From positions 96,966-160,965 of the forward strand of contig JAQGJU010000133.1 in assembly GCA_028290465.1 (NCBI GenBank): DNA of 64,000 nucleotides. Direction: 5' to 3'. Shown one piece after another: positions 1 to 9,347 of the stretch (within the stretch, counting starts at the first letter, position 1; each line of letters starts with the position of its first letter). This DNA comes from Xanthobacteraceae bacterium. Its GTDB lineage: Bacteria > Pseudomonadota > Alphaproteobacteria > Rhizobiales > Xanthobacteraceae. Under the pieces are notes generated by a model that saw only the letters and a program-made list of their open reading frames with translations, was not told the DNA's origin and searched no databases. A program made the position numbers and the translations under genes.

Positions 1-355
1 CCTGCCCCTAAACAATCCCACCATGGTAAACGCTCGCTTAACCGTTCTGTCGGCATCATTGCGTACCGGCCAAGCGCTATCCTGTTACCGTTTGGGGCTT
101 GACCTCTGTCAGGCCCACGCCATCCACAGGGAATGCCGTGGCCGACCTGGAAAGTGCGGCATTCCTGCCACAGGTGCGGGCGCATGTGATGGTTGGAGAG
201 GTCGGATACCTAGTAGGGCGGCGGCCTTTTGGTTATCAGAGACGTAACGGAGTCGTGGCGCGCGGACGCTCTGCGCGAAGACTCCAACTGTATGATGCGT
301 TTGCCATGTTCCCGGAGTACGGGCCGGGCAGATTGTTTGAAAGGGATTGACGGCA
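1..355. other. Intergenic, no gene seen
   Basis: No convincing coding sequence was found on either strand. The open frames here are short and none shows a recognisable motif. The last bases hold an AAGGG ribosome-binding-like stretch (341-345) for the L,D-transpeptidase that follows. The region may contain the promoter of that gene, but I could not pick a clear -35/-10 pair. Confidence 0.5.
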
Positions 356-1021
356 ATGCGGGCATTCGCGGTTCTCGTCGCGGCACTGGCTCTCGGCGGT
401 TGCATTAATCAGACGCTGGAGCCGGCGAACGACGCCAGCATGACGCCGCGCGACAAGAAATTTCTCGCCGAGGCGCCGTATGCCAAGGCGGTCATTCCGG
501 AACCCTATCGCCGGCACATTGTCGACTATCACCGCAAGGAAGCGCCGGGCACGATCGTGGTCGATTCCGATGCGCGCTATCTGTATTTCGTGCTGCCGGC
601 CGGCAAGGCGATCCGCTACGGCGTGACCGTCGGCGAAGACGCGCTGGCCTTCACCGGCATCGCCAAGATCGGCCGCAAGGAAGAATGGCCGTCCTGGACG
701 CCGACGTCCGACATCAAGGCGCGCCTGACCGGCATTCCGAACTTCGTCAGCCCCGGCCCGCACAATCCGCTCGGCGCCCGCGGCCTGTACCTGTTCTCCG
801 GCAACAAGGACACGCTGTACCGCATTCACGGCACCAACCAGCCGGAATTCATCGGCGCGGCGATCTCGTCCGGCTGCATCCGCATGACCAACGAAGATGT
901 GATCGACCTGTACAACCGGGTGAAGATGGGCTCGGTCGTGGTCGTGCTGGCCCCCAAGCAGGGTGACTCGCCGTTCAATCCGCGGGTCGCGCTCGGCGGC
1001 AGCGCCAGCGAACGCATGTAG
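356..1021 (+). CDS. L,D-transpeptidase (YkuD domain) lipoprotein
   Basis: Probable peptidoglycan L,D-transpeptidase that makes 3-3 cross-links or attaches proteins to peptidoglycan in the periplasm. The N-terminus is a lipoprotein signal: a hydrophobic stretch ending in a lipobox LGGC with Cys16. The YkuD domain fills about residues 60-205. It ends in the family signature, with His158 in HGTNQP and the nucleophile Cys174 in SSGCIRM followed by a conserved Arg. ATG 356 was chosen because AAGGG lies 10 bases upstream and the signal peptide then begins MRAF. A TTG nine bases earlier (347) is the alternative. The length of 221 residues is normal for the short, single-domain proteins common in Hyphomicrobiales. 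Function is firm at family level; the exact acceptor is unknown. Confidence 0.93.
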   Translation: MRAFAVLVAALALGGCINQTLEPANDASMTPRDKKFLAEAPYAKAVIPEPYRRHIVDYHRKEAPGTIVVDSDARYLYFVLPAGKAIRYGVTVGEDALAFTGIAKIGRKEEWPSWTPTSDIKARLTGIPNFVSPGPHNPLGARGLYLFSGNKDTLYRIHGTNQPEFIGAAISSGCIRMTNEDVIDLYNRVKMGSVVVVLAPKQGDSPFNPRVALGGSASERM

Positions 1022-1067
1022 TTCTAAAGCTTCCGATCACTGGACTTTAGTTGCAAACGCCGGGCCT

Positions 1068-1180
1068 AGAGCGTTTTCAAGCAAAGTGGAATCCACTTTG
1101 CGTGAAGAAAACGCGTCTTTCTCAATATTTAGAGCGCGTCCGGACGCAAAACCGGTATCCACTTTTGCTGGACGCGCTCT
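1068..1180. repeat. Dispersed palindromic repeat, family A, copy 1
   Basis: The right half (1132-1180) is a long inverted repeat that begins and ends with the arms AGAGCGCGTCC / GGACGCGCTCT around a central ACCGGT. The left half has a smaller inverted repeat (AAGTGGA/TCCACTT). The right half recurs almost exactly at 63817-63867. It lies in the gap before the diguanylate cyclase gene. It looks like a REP-type intergenic element; whether it acts as a terminator or attenuator is not shown. Confidence 0.8.
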
Positions 1181-1375
1181 GAGCCCGGCGTTTCGCGTTT
1201 TGGCCGGCTCCCGCCGGGCCAAATCGGAACCCGGTAGGCTCCCGGATTCCCGGCCGAATGGACGTAGGAACAGCCAATTCATGCACCATTACGGTAGATC
1301 GCGCGGATTTTAGGCTTCGCCCGAAAGGCATTTTAAACCCGCGCCGGTATCATCTGGGCGACGGGAAAAACGACG

Positions 1376-3091
1376 ATGCCGCAGGTGGGATCACGGTCAG
1401 TTGCCAACGGCGCAAAGTGGGCGCTCAGCATCCGTGCGCGCCTGCTGATCCTGGCCGCGATCTCGTTGCTGCCCCTGGTGCTCGACCGCTTTCGCGACAT
1501 CGAAAGCGATCGCGTCGAGCGCATCGAAACCATCACCCAGCAGGCGCTCGATTTCGCCAAGCAGGGAACCGCGGCGCAAAACGAAGTGATCGTGGCGGCC
1601 CGCGCCGTGCTCCAGGTGGCGGCAAGCGCCTATGGCATGGTGGCGGCCGACCCTGCGGTATGCGCCAGCTTTTTGACCAATACGAAGCGGCAGGCGCCCT
1701 GGTTCCGCAGCCTCTCGGTCGCCAACCGCGATGGCCGCATCATTTGTTCGACCAACGCACCGTCGATCGGCCGCGACGTCTCGGCCACGTCGCACTTTCA
1801 GCAGGCGGTCATCACCGGCGAATTCACCCTGGGCGGCTATTATACCGGGCCGCAAATCGGCTCGGTGGTCGCCACCGCCGTGCCGCATCTGACGGCCGAC
1901 GATACACTCGATGCCGTATTGCTGGGCCCGATCCAACTGGACTGGTTTGGCCGGATCGCCAGCGCGCTGGCGCGTCGCTCCGGCGCGGTCGTGATGATGT
2001 TCGACGGCACCGGCACCGTGCTGGCCCGCTACCCGGCCAGCGACCAATGGGTCGGACAGTCGCTGCGAGATCATGCCACGCTGCGCGAGATGCTGGCGCG
2101 CACCGAGGGCAACTTCACTGGAAACGATATCGACGGCGTGCGCCGCATCTTCGGCTTCGCGCAACTGCCGGGCGTCCACGCCCGCCTGGCGGTCGGGTTC
2201 GAAGAGAGCACGGTGCTGGCCGGCGCCCGACGCGCGATCTGGGTCGCGTTCGGCCAGCTCGGCTTTATCGTTGCGCTGATGATGATCGCGATCTGGTTCG
2301 GCGGCGAACGCCTGATCCTTGAACCGATCCGGACACTGACCCGGGCGGCGCAACGCTACGGCCGCGGTGAAAACGGCGCCCGCGCCGACACGACGCCCTG
2401 GGCCGCCGAGTTCGTTCCGCTCGCCGCAGCGCTCGACGACATGGCCGGGCAGCTCGCCGCGCGCGAACAGGAATTGCGCGCCAGCAACGCCCATCTTCAG
2501 GAACTGGCCAATGTCGACGCGCTGACCGATCTGGCCAATCGCCGCACCTTTGACACCAGGCTCACGGCCGAGTGGCGGACCGCCCTGAAATACCGACAGT
2601 CGGTGGCGATTCTGATGATCGACGTCGACCATTTCAAGCTGTTCAACGACCGCTACGGGCATGTGCGGGGCGACCGGTGCCTGAAGCAACTCAGCGAAGC
2701 GATCGTCGCCAGTACCAGGACCAATGCCGCGACGGCCGGACCGGAGCTGGCGATGCCGCCGTCCTATCGGGCGTCCGAACGCGAGCCGGATTTCGCCGCG
2801 CGTTACGGCGGCGAGGAATTCGTCGTTCTGCTGCGGGGCGCGACCCTGGGTACGGCGACCGAGGCGGCCGAACGCCTGCGGCGAAGCGTTGAGGAACTGC
2901 GTCTGGAACACGATGCGGCGCCGTGCGGTTTCGTCACCATCAGCGTTGGCGTCGCCTCGCTGGTGCCGGCCGAGGGCGAAGATCCGCAACGCCTGACCGA
3001 GTCCGCCGACGCGGCCTTGTATGCGGCCAAACATCTCGGCCGCAACGCGGTGGCGTGCGAACCGGAAACGGCACTGTCACGCGCTGGGTAA
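1376..3091 (+). CDS. Membrane diguanylate cyclase, sensor plus HAMP-like plus GGDEF
   Basis: Makes cyclic di-GMP from two GTP in response to an external signal. A first membrane segment lies near residues 20-35, followed by a periplasmic sensing region (about 40-290) of the Cache type and a second membrane segment near 298-315. A HAMP-like linker and short coiled coil come next (about 320-385), then a GGDEF domain (about 385-560). The active-site motif is intact as GGEEF at 478-482. Upstream, R469-E-P-D472 fits the RxxD inhibitory I-site, so product feedback is expected. The cyclase domain contains an insertion between the metal-binding DVDHF and GGEEF, rich in Ala and Pro. The gene overlaps the convergent metallophosphoesterase gene by 15 bases. 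Domain family is secure; the ligand is unknown. Confidence 0.93.
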   Translation: MPQVGSRSVANGAKWALSIRARLLILAAISLLPLVLDRFRDIESDRVERIETITQQALDFAKQGTAAQNEVIVAARAVLQVAASAYGMVAADPAVCASFLTNTKRQAPWFRSLSVANRDGRIICSTNAPSIGRDVSATSHFQQAVITGEFTLGGYYTGPQIGSVVATAVPHLTADDTLDAVLLGPIQLDWFGRIASALARRSGAVVMMFDGTGTVLARYPASDQWVGQSLRDHATLREMLARTEGNFTGNDIDGVRRIFGFAQLPGVHARLAVGFEESTVLAGARRAIWVAFGQLGFIVALMMIAIWFGGERLILEPIRTLTRAAQRYGRGENGARADTTPWAAEFVPLAAALDDMAGQLAAREQELRASNAHLQELANVDALTDLANRRTFDTRLTAEWRTALKYRQSVAILMIDVDHFKLFNDRYGHVRGDRCLKQLSEAIVASTRTNAATAGPELAMPPSYRASEREPDFAARYGGEEFVVLLRGATLGTATEAAERLRRSVEELRLEHDAAPCGFVTISVGVASLVPAEGEDPQRLTESADAALYAAKHLGRNAVACEPETALSRAG

Positions 3092-4006
3092 CGCGGCGCC
3101 CAAATCGATGCGCAGGATTTCCGGCGGCACGCCAAGCCGTATCGGCGCGCTGCTGGTGCCGAGCCCGCCCGATACGATCATGTGCCGGCCGCCCTCCACC
3201 ACATGCCCATAGGCGAAGCGCGCGCCATAGCTCGACGGCACCCAATACGGCCACAAGAACGGCACCCGAACCTGGCCGCCATGCGTATGACCGGCCAGCG
3301 TCAGTGCGAAGCGGTCCGGCACCTGCACAAAGATATCGGGCTCATGCACCAGCAGGATCGCCGGGTCATCGTCCGTCAGGCTGGCAAGCGTGGCGGGCAG
3401 ATCGTCGACGCCGCGAAATCTGCCACGGCCGAGCGGATAGGCCAATTGATCGCCAAGCCCAGCCAGCCAGAATTTTTCGCCCGCGCGGCCAAGCTTGACG
3501 GCGTTGTTCTCCAGCACCGGGATGCCGGCGGCCGCGAGCGCGCCGCGCACACTGGAGAGGCCATGCCACCAGTCGTGATTGCCGAGGATCGTGTAGACGC
3601 CGAGCGGCGCCCGCAGCCGCGCCAGTTCGGCGGACCATGCTGCGTGCGGCACCACCTCGGTAACGAACCGATGCGTGGCGACGAAGTCGCCGAGCAGCAC
3701 GATCAGGTCGGCGTTCTGCGCGTTGGCCAGATCGATCACCTGCCGCACCCGCGCCAGACCCATGTTCGGTCCGCCCGCGTGAAGATCGGCGATGACGGTG
3801 ATGCTGAGCCGGCGGCCGGCCGGCCAGCCCGGCGGATTCAGGCCGTAGTAGGTTACCTGAAGGCTGAGCGGCTCAATGCCGGCCGCATAGCCGGTGGTGG
3901 CGCTGCCGATCAGCGCCGGCATGCCGAGCGCACCAACCAGCACCCGGCGCCGGGTGATCAGGCGCCTGCTCTTGGACGGCGCAAATGTGGGGGGCTTGTC
4001 GGCCAT
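3077..4006 (-). CDS. Tat-exported metallophosphoesterase (YkuE/YaeI-like)
   Basis: Calcineurin-like phosphoesterase. All metal-binding blocks are visible in order: DLHAGG (near residue 71), GDFVA (near 106), GNHDWW (near 142), the HEPD segment (near 221) and GHTHGG (near 237). The N-terminus carries a twin-arginine signal, TRRRVLVGALG, followed by a hydrophobic stretch, so the enzyme is probably exported folded or membrane-anchored. Relatives such as Bacillus YkuE and E. coli YaeI (UDP-diacylglucosamine-type hydrolases) act at the envelope, but the substrate here cannot be read from sequence. At 309 residues the length is typical. Confidence 0.9.
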   Translation of the reverse strand: MADKPPTFAPSKSRRLITRRRVLVGALGMPALIGSATTGYAAGIEPLSLQVTYYGLNPPGWPAGRRLSITVIADLHAGGPNMGLARVRQVIDLANAQNADLIVLLGDFVATHRFVTEVVPHAAWSAELARLRAPLGVYTILGNHDWWHGLSSVRGALAAAGIPVLENNAVKLGRAGEKFWLAGLGDQLAYPLGRGRFRGVDDLPATLASLTDDDPAILLVHEPDIFVQVPDRFALTLAGHTHGGQVRVPFLWPYWVPSSYGARFAYGHVVEGGRHMIVSGGLGTSSAPIRLGVPPEILRIDLGAALPSA

Positions 4007-4074
4007 CAGTCAGTATTAGATCCGGCCGGTGAACGGATTGTTCACGCGACCAGAGACTCCCAAGGCTCTTGTTT

Positions 4075-4123
4075 GCGCATGATCGTTTCGGAAAACCGGT
4101 ACCAACTTTTCCGGATCATGCGC
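4075..4123. repeat. Palindromic repeat, family B, copy 1
   Basis: Inverted repeat beginning GCGCATGATC and ending GATCATGCGC with ACCGGT in the middle. A second copy of the same design is at 18511-18560. The TGA stop codon of the minus-strand aminotransferase gene (4116-4118) lies inside the right arm, so the repeat supplies the last codons and stop of that gene. The hairpin could also terminate its transcript. Confidence 0.8.
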
Positions 4124-5486
4124 GAGCCCAATCCAACGTGCGATCCAGCGCCCGGGTCAGCCGGGCAAACATCTCGTCGATTTCACCCTCATTGATGATC
4201 AAGGGCGGGCAGACCGAGACGATATCGCCGGAAATGAACCGCACGATCAACCCCTCCTCCTCGGCGAACTTCACCGCGCGCGGGCCGACGCCCTTCGCCG
4301 GCTCGAACGACTTCTTGCTGGCCTTGTCGGCCACCAGTTCGACGGCGCCGACCAGCCCCATGCCGCGCGCCTCGCCGACCAGCGGATGCTCGCCGAGTTT
4401 TTTGAGATGCGCCTGGAACTGCGGCATCCGAGTCGCGGCCTTCTCAAAAATCCGATCTCGCGCGTAAATTTCCAGCGTCTTGAGCGCGACGGCGGCGGCG
4501 ACCGGATGGCCAGAGTAAGTGAAGCCGTGCGCGAAGGTGCCGACCTTGCGGCTCTCACTGAGCATCGCCTCGTACATGACCTCCGGCAGCAGCGTCGCGG
4601 CGATCGGCAGATAGGCCGAGGACAGCGCCTTGGCGATCGAGATCGAATGCGGCTTGAAGCCGAGCGCCTCGCAGCCGAACGGCGTGCCGAGCCGGCCGAA
4701 GCCGCAGATCACTTCGTCGTCGATCACGAACAGATCGTATTTGGCGCAGACCCGCATCACCGCGTCGAAATAGCCCTGCGGCGGCACGATCACGCCGCCC
4801 GCCCCCATCACGGGCTCGACAATAAATGCCGCCACGGTCTCGGGATCTTCGCGCAGGATCAGTTCTTCGAGCTCGGCCGCGAGACGCGCGGAAAACTCCA
4901 GCTCGGTCTCGCCGTCCTGCGCGTTACGATAGTGATGCGGACAAGAGGTGTGCAGGATGCCGGCGATCGGAAGGTCGAAATCGATATGGTTGTTCGGCAG
5001 GCCGGTGAGCGACGCCGACGCGATGGTGACGCCGTGATAGGCCCGCACCCGGCTGATGATCTTCTTCTTGCGCGGCCGGCCGAGCGCATTGTTCATGTAC
5101 CAGACCAGCTTGACCTGGGTGTCGTTGGCTTCCGAGCCGGAATTGCAGAACAGCACCTTGGAAATCGGTACCGGCGCGATCTCCTTGAGCTTCTCGGCCA
5201 GCTCGATCGCCGGGTCATGGCTGCGGCCGGTGAACAGATGGCCGAACGGCAGCTTGCGCATCTGGCTCGCCGCGGCCTCGACCAGTTCTTCGTTGCCGTA
5301 GCCGAGCGCCGTGCACCACAGCCCGGCCATGCCCTCGATATAGGCCTTGCCGTCGCTGTCGTAGACGTGGACGCCCTGCCCGCGCTCCAGCACCAGCGGG
5401 CCGGTGTCCCGCAGAGTGGCGAGGTTGGTGTACGGGTGAATGAGGGTCTCGACGTCGCGGGCGGCGAGATTGCTGAGCGGTGCCAT
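4116..5486 (-). CDS. Class III PLP aminotransferase (omega-amino acid:pyruvate type)
   Basis: PLP-dependent transaminase of the class III fold. The region IDDEVICGFGRLG carries the Asp that binds the pyridine nitrogen, and the active-site Lys lies in SIAKALSSAY. The N-terminal HPYTN segment, the GSEAND phosphate-binding loop and RAYHG are typical of omega-amino acid:pyruvate aminotransferases (beta-alanine, GABA or polyamine-derived amines as donors). I start at the second Met (5486, MAPLSNLAARD), giving 456 residues. An upstream in-frame start at 5519 would add MQPRRPERFPA, which looks like non-coding sequence. The last codons and stop fall in a palindromic repeat. The family is certain; the amino donor is inferred only. 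Confidence 0.92.
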   Translation of the reverse strand: MAPLSNLAARDVETLIHPYTNLATLRDTGPLVLERGQGVHVYDSDGKAYIEGMAGLWCTALGYGNEELVEAAASQMRKLPFGHLFTGRSHDPAIELAEKLKEIAPVPISKVLFCNSGSEANDTQVKLVWYMNNALGRPRKKKIISRVRAYHGVTIASASLTGLPNNHIDFDLPIAGILHTSCPHHYRNAQDGETELEFSARLAAELEELILREDPETVAAFIVEPVMGAGGVIVPPQGYFDAVMRVCAKYDLFVIDDEVICGFGRLGTPFGCEALGFKPHSISIAKALSSAYLPIAATLLPEVMYEAMLSESRKVGTFAHGFTYSGHPVAAAVALKTLEIYARDRIFEKAATRMPQFQAHLKKLGEHPLVGEARGMGLVGAVELVADKASKKSFEPAKGVGPRAVKFAEEEGLIVRFISGDIVSVCPPLIINEGEIDEMFARLTRALDRTLDWARA

Positions 5487-5566
5487 GGCTGGGAATCTTT
5501 CAGGTCGGCGCGGCTGCATTGTGGCCGGACAGCGGATTCAGTGCAAAGGGGCCGCCCTTCGCTGGC

Positions 5567-6457
5567 CTAAAGCCGCTTTCGCCGCAACGCCGGCTTCTCG
5601 TCATTCATGCCCGCCACCGGACGCGGGCGCGGCAGCGGCACGTCGGCCGCAGCAGGCGTCTCCGTTGCAGCGTCGGTCTCGCCGTCGTTCTTGTCGTCTT
5701 TCTTGGCCTCGGCCGGCGGCTTTGGCGGCGGCGGCACGCGCACATCCCATTGGCACATCTTGTAGCCGCCGCGGCGTTCGGCGAGATCGAGATGGATGTG
5801 GTCCTCGTGATAGCCGTCCGATCCCGGCCCCAGCACGGTCTTGAACCGGCCGCACGAGGACTCGCGCAGCTTTTCGCGCACCGGCCTGTCGGCATGCATG
5901 TCGGTCGGCGTCAGCATGACGCCGTTGGCCAGCTTGAAGAACCGGATGTCCAGCGCGTTGGCCTTGCCGTGCTCGGAGAGCTTGGCCCCGAACACGCGGT
6001 TGCGGCCCCGGCAACTGAACGAATCGAAGTTCTCGATCCGGGCCAGCTTGCTGCCGAGCCCGCCCAGCGCCGGACCGACCTCGTCGCGAATCCAGCCGGC
6101 CACGGATTCCGCCATTTCACAGCGCAGGGTCGCCGGCGGCGTCACCGCGACCTTGGTCTTGTCGGGCATCAGGATGGCGTCGAGCCGCACCACGTCGTGC
6201 GCGACGCAGCCGCCCTGGCCCTCGATGTCGAATTGCGACAGCGCCACCGCGATGTTGGCGAGCCGCAACTCGCAGGCGCTCGGCCCCGGCGGCACCGCGG
6301 CCTCGTTCGGATGCGCCGGATCGAACGGCAGCGGGCCGGCCGGCTCGGCCGCGGCGGGCTTGGGTTTCGGACGCGGCAACGGCACGTCGTCGGCCATGGC
6401 GAAGGCGCTACCCAACGCGATCAGCAGTACCAGCCCCAGGCAGACTCTCGACCTCAT
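5567..6457 (-). CDS. Extensin-like C-terminal domain protein, secreted
   Basis: Secreted protein with an N-terminal signal peptide (about residues 1-22, ending AFAMA) followed by a Pro/Lys/Ala-rich linker with a PLPRPKP motif. The conserved extensin-like domain fills about residues 65-240. It contains CELRLANI, DIEGQGGC, the FDSFSCRGR block and the HGKANALDI and YHEDHIHLD motifs. The H-x-x-x-x-x-D and HxH pattern resembles metal sites of LAS/D,D-peptidase-like folds, so a peptidoglycan-related role is plausible but unproven. The C-terminal tail repeats the PLPRPRP motif. The family is common in Hyphomicrobiales. It is divergently transcribed from the FAD oxidase at 6558, sharing about 100 bases of upstream DNA. 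Confidence 0.88.
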   Translation of the reverse strand: MRSRVCLGLVLLIALGSAFAMADDVPLPRPKPKPAAAEPAGPLPFDPAHPNEAAVPPGPSACELRLANIAVALSQFDIEGQGGCVAHDVVRLDAILMPDKTKVAVTPPATLRCEMAESVAGWIRDEVGPALGGLGSKLARIENFDSFSCRGRNRVFGAKLSEHGKANALDIRFFKLANGVMLTPTDMHADRPVREKLRESSCGRFKTVLGPGSDGYHEDHIHLDLAERRGGYKMCQWDVRVPPPPKPPAEAKKDDKNDGETDAATETPAAADVPLPRPRPVAGMNDEKPALRRKRL

Positions 6458-6557
6458 GCGGCCGATCTTTGCGACGTTTGCGCGGTCCGGTCAAAGTTCC
6501 ATAAGGTTTACGCAAGACCGCGCCATGCTACCTTTGCGCGTAAGCAATGGAGAGACG

Positions 6558-7700
6558 ATGCCGGATTTTGACGTGGTCGTGGTCGGCCTGGGGGCGATGG
6601 GCAGCGCGGCGCTCGACGCGCTGGCGCGGCGCGGCGTGCGGGCGCTCGGCCTTGAACAATTTCAGCCGGGACATGCGCGCGGCTCCTCGCACGGCGCGAC
6701 CCGCATCATCCGGTTCGGCTATTTCGAGCATCCGTCCTATGTGCCGCTGGTCCGCGCCGCGCTGCCGCTGTGGCGCGACCTGGAGGCGCGATCCGGGCAG
6801 ACACTCCTCACGGTCACCGGCGTGCTCGAAATCGGCGCGCCCGACAGCGAACTGATCGCCGGCACGCTGCAGGCGTCGCGCGACCATGCCCTGCCGCATG
6901 AAGTGCTAGATGCCGAAGCGCTGCATCGCCGGTTTCCGGCATTCCGGGTGCCGTCGGATTACGTCGGCGTGTTCCAGCCGGACGGCGGTTATCTGATGGC
7001 CGACAAGGCGGTCGCCGCGATGATCGCATCCGCGAAAGCGGCCGGCGCCGAGGTGCGATCCGAAGAACGCGTGCTGAGGGTCACGCCGCATGGCGACGGC
7101 GTGCGCGTCGAAACCGGACGCGGCAGCGTGACGGCCGGCGCCGTCGTGGTGGCGGCCGGACCGTGGGTGAAATCCCTGCTGCCGGAGCTGCCGATGCCGA
7201 TTCACGTCACCCGGCAGGCGGTCGGCTTTTTCGCGCCGGTCAATCGTGAGCCGTTCGCGTCCGGTTTCCCGGTGTTCATGATCGAAAATCCGGACGGCAT
7301 CTTTTACGGCTTTCCGCCCGACGAGACCGGCGCGATCAAATTCGCCAAGCACCATCATCGTGGCGAGCGCATCGATCCCGACCAGCCCGACCGGCCGATG
7401 GCGGCCGACGACGAAGCCCTGATCCGCGGCGCCCTCAAGGCGCATCTGCCAGCAGCCAATGGCCCGATGGTGGCGTCGCTAACCTGCCGCTACACCATGA
7501 CGCCGGACGGCGACTTCGTCATCGACCGCCTGCCGGACGCGCCGCAGATCGTCGTCGCCTCGCCCTGCTCCGGCCACGGCTTCAAATTCGCGCCCGCCAT
7601 CGGCGAAATTCTTGCCGATCTTTCGCTGCGCGGCGATCTTTCGCTGCGCGAGGCCACGGAGCATGATATCTCGCGCTTCCGGCTGTCCGGCTCCCGGTAA
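6558..7700 (+). CDS. FAD-dependent N-methyl amino acid oxidase (SolA/monomeric sarcosine oxidase family)
   Basis: Flavoprotein that oxidises N-methyl or cyclic amino acids, releasing H2O2 and an aldehyde or imine. The Rossmann motif GLGAMGSA lies at the extreme N-terminus, followed by the family sequence SSHGATRIIRFGYFEHPSY (residues about 48-66). Near the C-terminus, Cys310 in the context TCRYT aligns with the covalent-FAD Cys of monomeric sarcosine oxidase, and SGHGFKF follows. The start at 6558 has GGAGAG four bases ahead and begins MPDFDVVVVG. The longer open frame back to 5841 is antisense to the extensin-like gene and is not coding. The 380-residue length fits the family. The substrate is not determinable. 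Confidence 0.9.
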   Translation: MPDFDVVVVGLGAMGSAALDALARRGVRALGLEQFQPGHARGSSHGATRIIRFGYFEHPSYVPLVRAALPLWRDLEARSGQTLLTVTGVLEIGAPDSELIAGTLQASRDHALPHEVLDAEALHRRFPAFRVPSDYVGVFQPDGGYLMADKAVAAMIASAKAAGAEVRSEERVLRVTPHGDGVRVETGRGSVTAGAVVVAAGPWVKSLLPELPMPIHVTRQAVGFFAPVNREPFASGFPVFMIENPDGIFYGFPPDETGAIKFAKHHHRGERIDPDQPDRPMAADDEALIRGALKAHLPAANGPMVASLTCRYTMTPDGDFVIDRLPDAPQIVVASPCSGHGFKFAPAIGEILADLSLRGDLSLREATEHDISRFRLSGSR

Positions 7701-7731
7701 CAGCTTTCCGAACGAAAGCCCCCGCACCCGC

Positions 7732-9330
7732 ATGTATGACGCGGTCATTATCGGCGCCGGCCACAACGGCCTTGTCTGTGCGGCGTATCTGGGCATGGCC
7801 GGCCTGAAGGTGAAGCTGGTCGAGCGGCGTGCCGTGGTCGGCGGCGCCGCCGTGACGGCGGAATTCCATCCCGGCTTTCGCAATTCGGTCGCCGCCTACA
7901 CGGTCAGCCTACTGAACCCGAAGGTGATCCGCGATCTGGAGCTGCACCGCCATGGCCTGACCATCGTCGAACGGCGGATGCAGAATTTCCTGCCACTGCC
8001 CGACGGGCGCCACCTCATCAGCATCGAAGGCCGCCTCGAATCCGAGATCGCCAAGTTCAGCGCACGGGACGCCGCGCGTTATGGCGCCTACCAGGCCGAG
8101 ATCGAGCGCATCGCCGACATCCTGCGCGGCCTCGTCTTGCAGGCGCCGCCGAATGTGGTCTCGGGCGGGCTGCGGCAGACGCTGGCCGAACTGTGGAAGC
8201 TCGGCGACCTCGGCAAGCTGGTATGGCGGCTCGACATGAGCGACCGCCGCGCGCTGCTGGATCTGTTCGCCAATTCGGCCGGCGACTATCTTGATGGCTG
8301 GTTCGACAGCGATCCGATCAAGGCGCTGCACGGCTTCGATGCGGTCGTGGGCAATCTCGCCAGCCCGTACACGCCCGGCACCGCCTATGTGCTGCTGCAC
8401 CATGCCTTCGGCGAGGTGAATGGCCGCAAGGGCATGTGGGGCCACGCGGTCGGCGGCATGGGGGCGATCACGCAGGCGATGGCCAAGGCGGCGATCGAGC
8501 ACGGCGCCGAAATCTCAACCGGCGTCGGCGTCCGCGAGATCATCGTCGAGCAAGGCCGCGCGGCCGGCGTGGTACTGACCGATGGCAGCACGGTTCGGGC
8601 GCGCGCGGTCATTTCGAATGCCGATCCGAAATCATTGTTCGAACATCTGGTGCCGCAGGGCGCGGTGCCGGCGCCCGTGACCGAGCGCATGAAGCGCTGG
8701 AAGGCCGGCTCCGGTACGTTCCGCATGAACGTCGCGCTATCGGAGCTGCCGAGCTTCACGTCGCTGCCCGGCCGCGTCGCTGGCGAGCATCACACCGCCG
8801 GCATCATCATGGCGCCGACTCTCCGCTACATGGAGCGCGCTTATCACACCTGTGCGCTGGAAGGCTGGAGTCAGCAGCCGATCATCGAGATGCTGATTCC
8901 GTCCACGTTGGATGATTCATTGGCGCCGAAGGGCCAGCATGTCGCCAGCCTGTTCTGCCAGCATGTCGCGCCGCATCTGCCGGACGGATCGTCCTGGGAC
9001 CAGCATCGCGACACGGTCGCCGACCTGATGATCGACACCGTCGAGACTTACGCGCCGGGCTTCCGGGCCAGCGTGCTCGGCCGGCAGGCGCTGTCGCCGC
9101 TGGACCTCGCGCGCGATTTCGGCCTGCCGAACGGCGACATTTTCCATGGTGCGCTGAGCCTCGACCAATTGTTTTCGGCGCGGCCGATGCTCGGCCATGC
9201 CGACTACCGCATGCCCCTCGCGGGGCTGTATCTGTGCGGAGCCGGCGCGCATCCGGGCGGCGGCGTCACCGGCGCGCCGGGGCATAATGCGGCGATGGCG
9301 GCCATCGCCGATCTCAAACGGCGGAAGTAA
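7732..9330 (+). CDS. Phytoene dehydrogenase-like FAD oxidoreductase (PYROXD2/COG1233 family)
   Basis: Flavin amine-oxidase-fold protein of the CrtI/COG1233 group. The dinucleotide-binding motif VIIGAGHNGLVCAAYL sits at residues 4-19, followed by ERRAVVGGAAVT, which contacts the FAD. The C-terminus has GLYLCGAGAHPGGGVTGAPGHNAA, the conserved FAD-pyrophosphate loop of this family, here broken by position (about residues 497-520). The 532-residue length matches the family. No carotenoid genes are nearby, so a role in carotenoid synthesis is unlikely; the substrate is unknown. It starts 31 bases after the preceding oxidase on the same strand, so the two may be co-transcribed. Confidence 0.88.
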   Translation: MYDAVIIGAGHNGLVCAAYLGMAGLKVKLVERRAVVGGAAVTAEFHPGFRNSVAAYTVSLLNPKVIRDLELHRHGLTIVERRMQNFLPLPDGRHLISIEGRLESEIAKFSARDAARYGAYQAEIERIADILRGLVLQAPPNVVSGGLRQTLAELWKLGDLGKLVWRLDMSDRRALLDLFANSAGDYLDGWFDSDPIKALHGFDAVVGNLASPYTPGTAYVLLHHAFGEVNGRKGMWGHAVGGMGAITQAMAKAAIEHGAEISTGVGVREIIVEQGRAAGVVLTDGSTVRARAVISNADPKSLFEHLVPQGAVPAPVTERMKRWKAGSGTFRMNVALSELPSFTSLPGRVAGEHHTAGIIMAPTLRYMERAYHTCALEGWSQQPIIEMLIPSTLDDSLAPKGQHVASLFCQHVAPHLPDGSSWDQHRDTVADLMIDTVETYAPGFRASVLGRQALSPLDLARDFGLPNGDIFHGALSLDQLFSARPMLGHADYRMPLAGLYLCGAGAHPGGGVTGAPGHNAAMAAIADLKRRK

Positions 9331-9347
9331 ATGCTGTGCGCTCTTTT

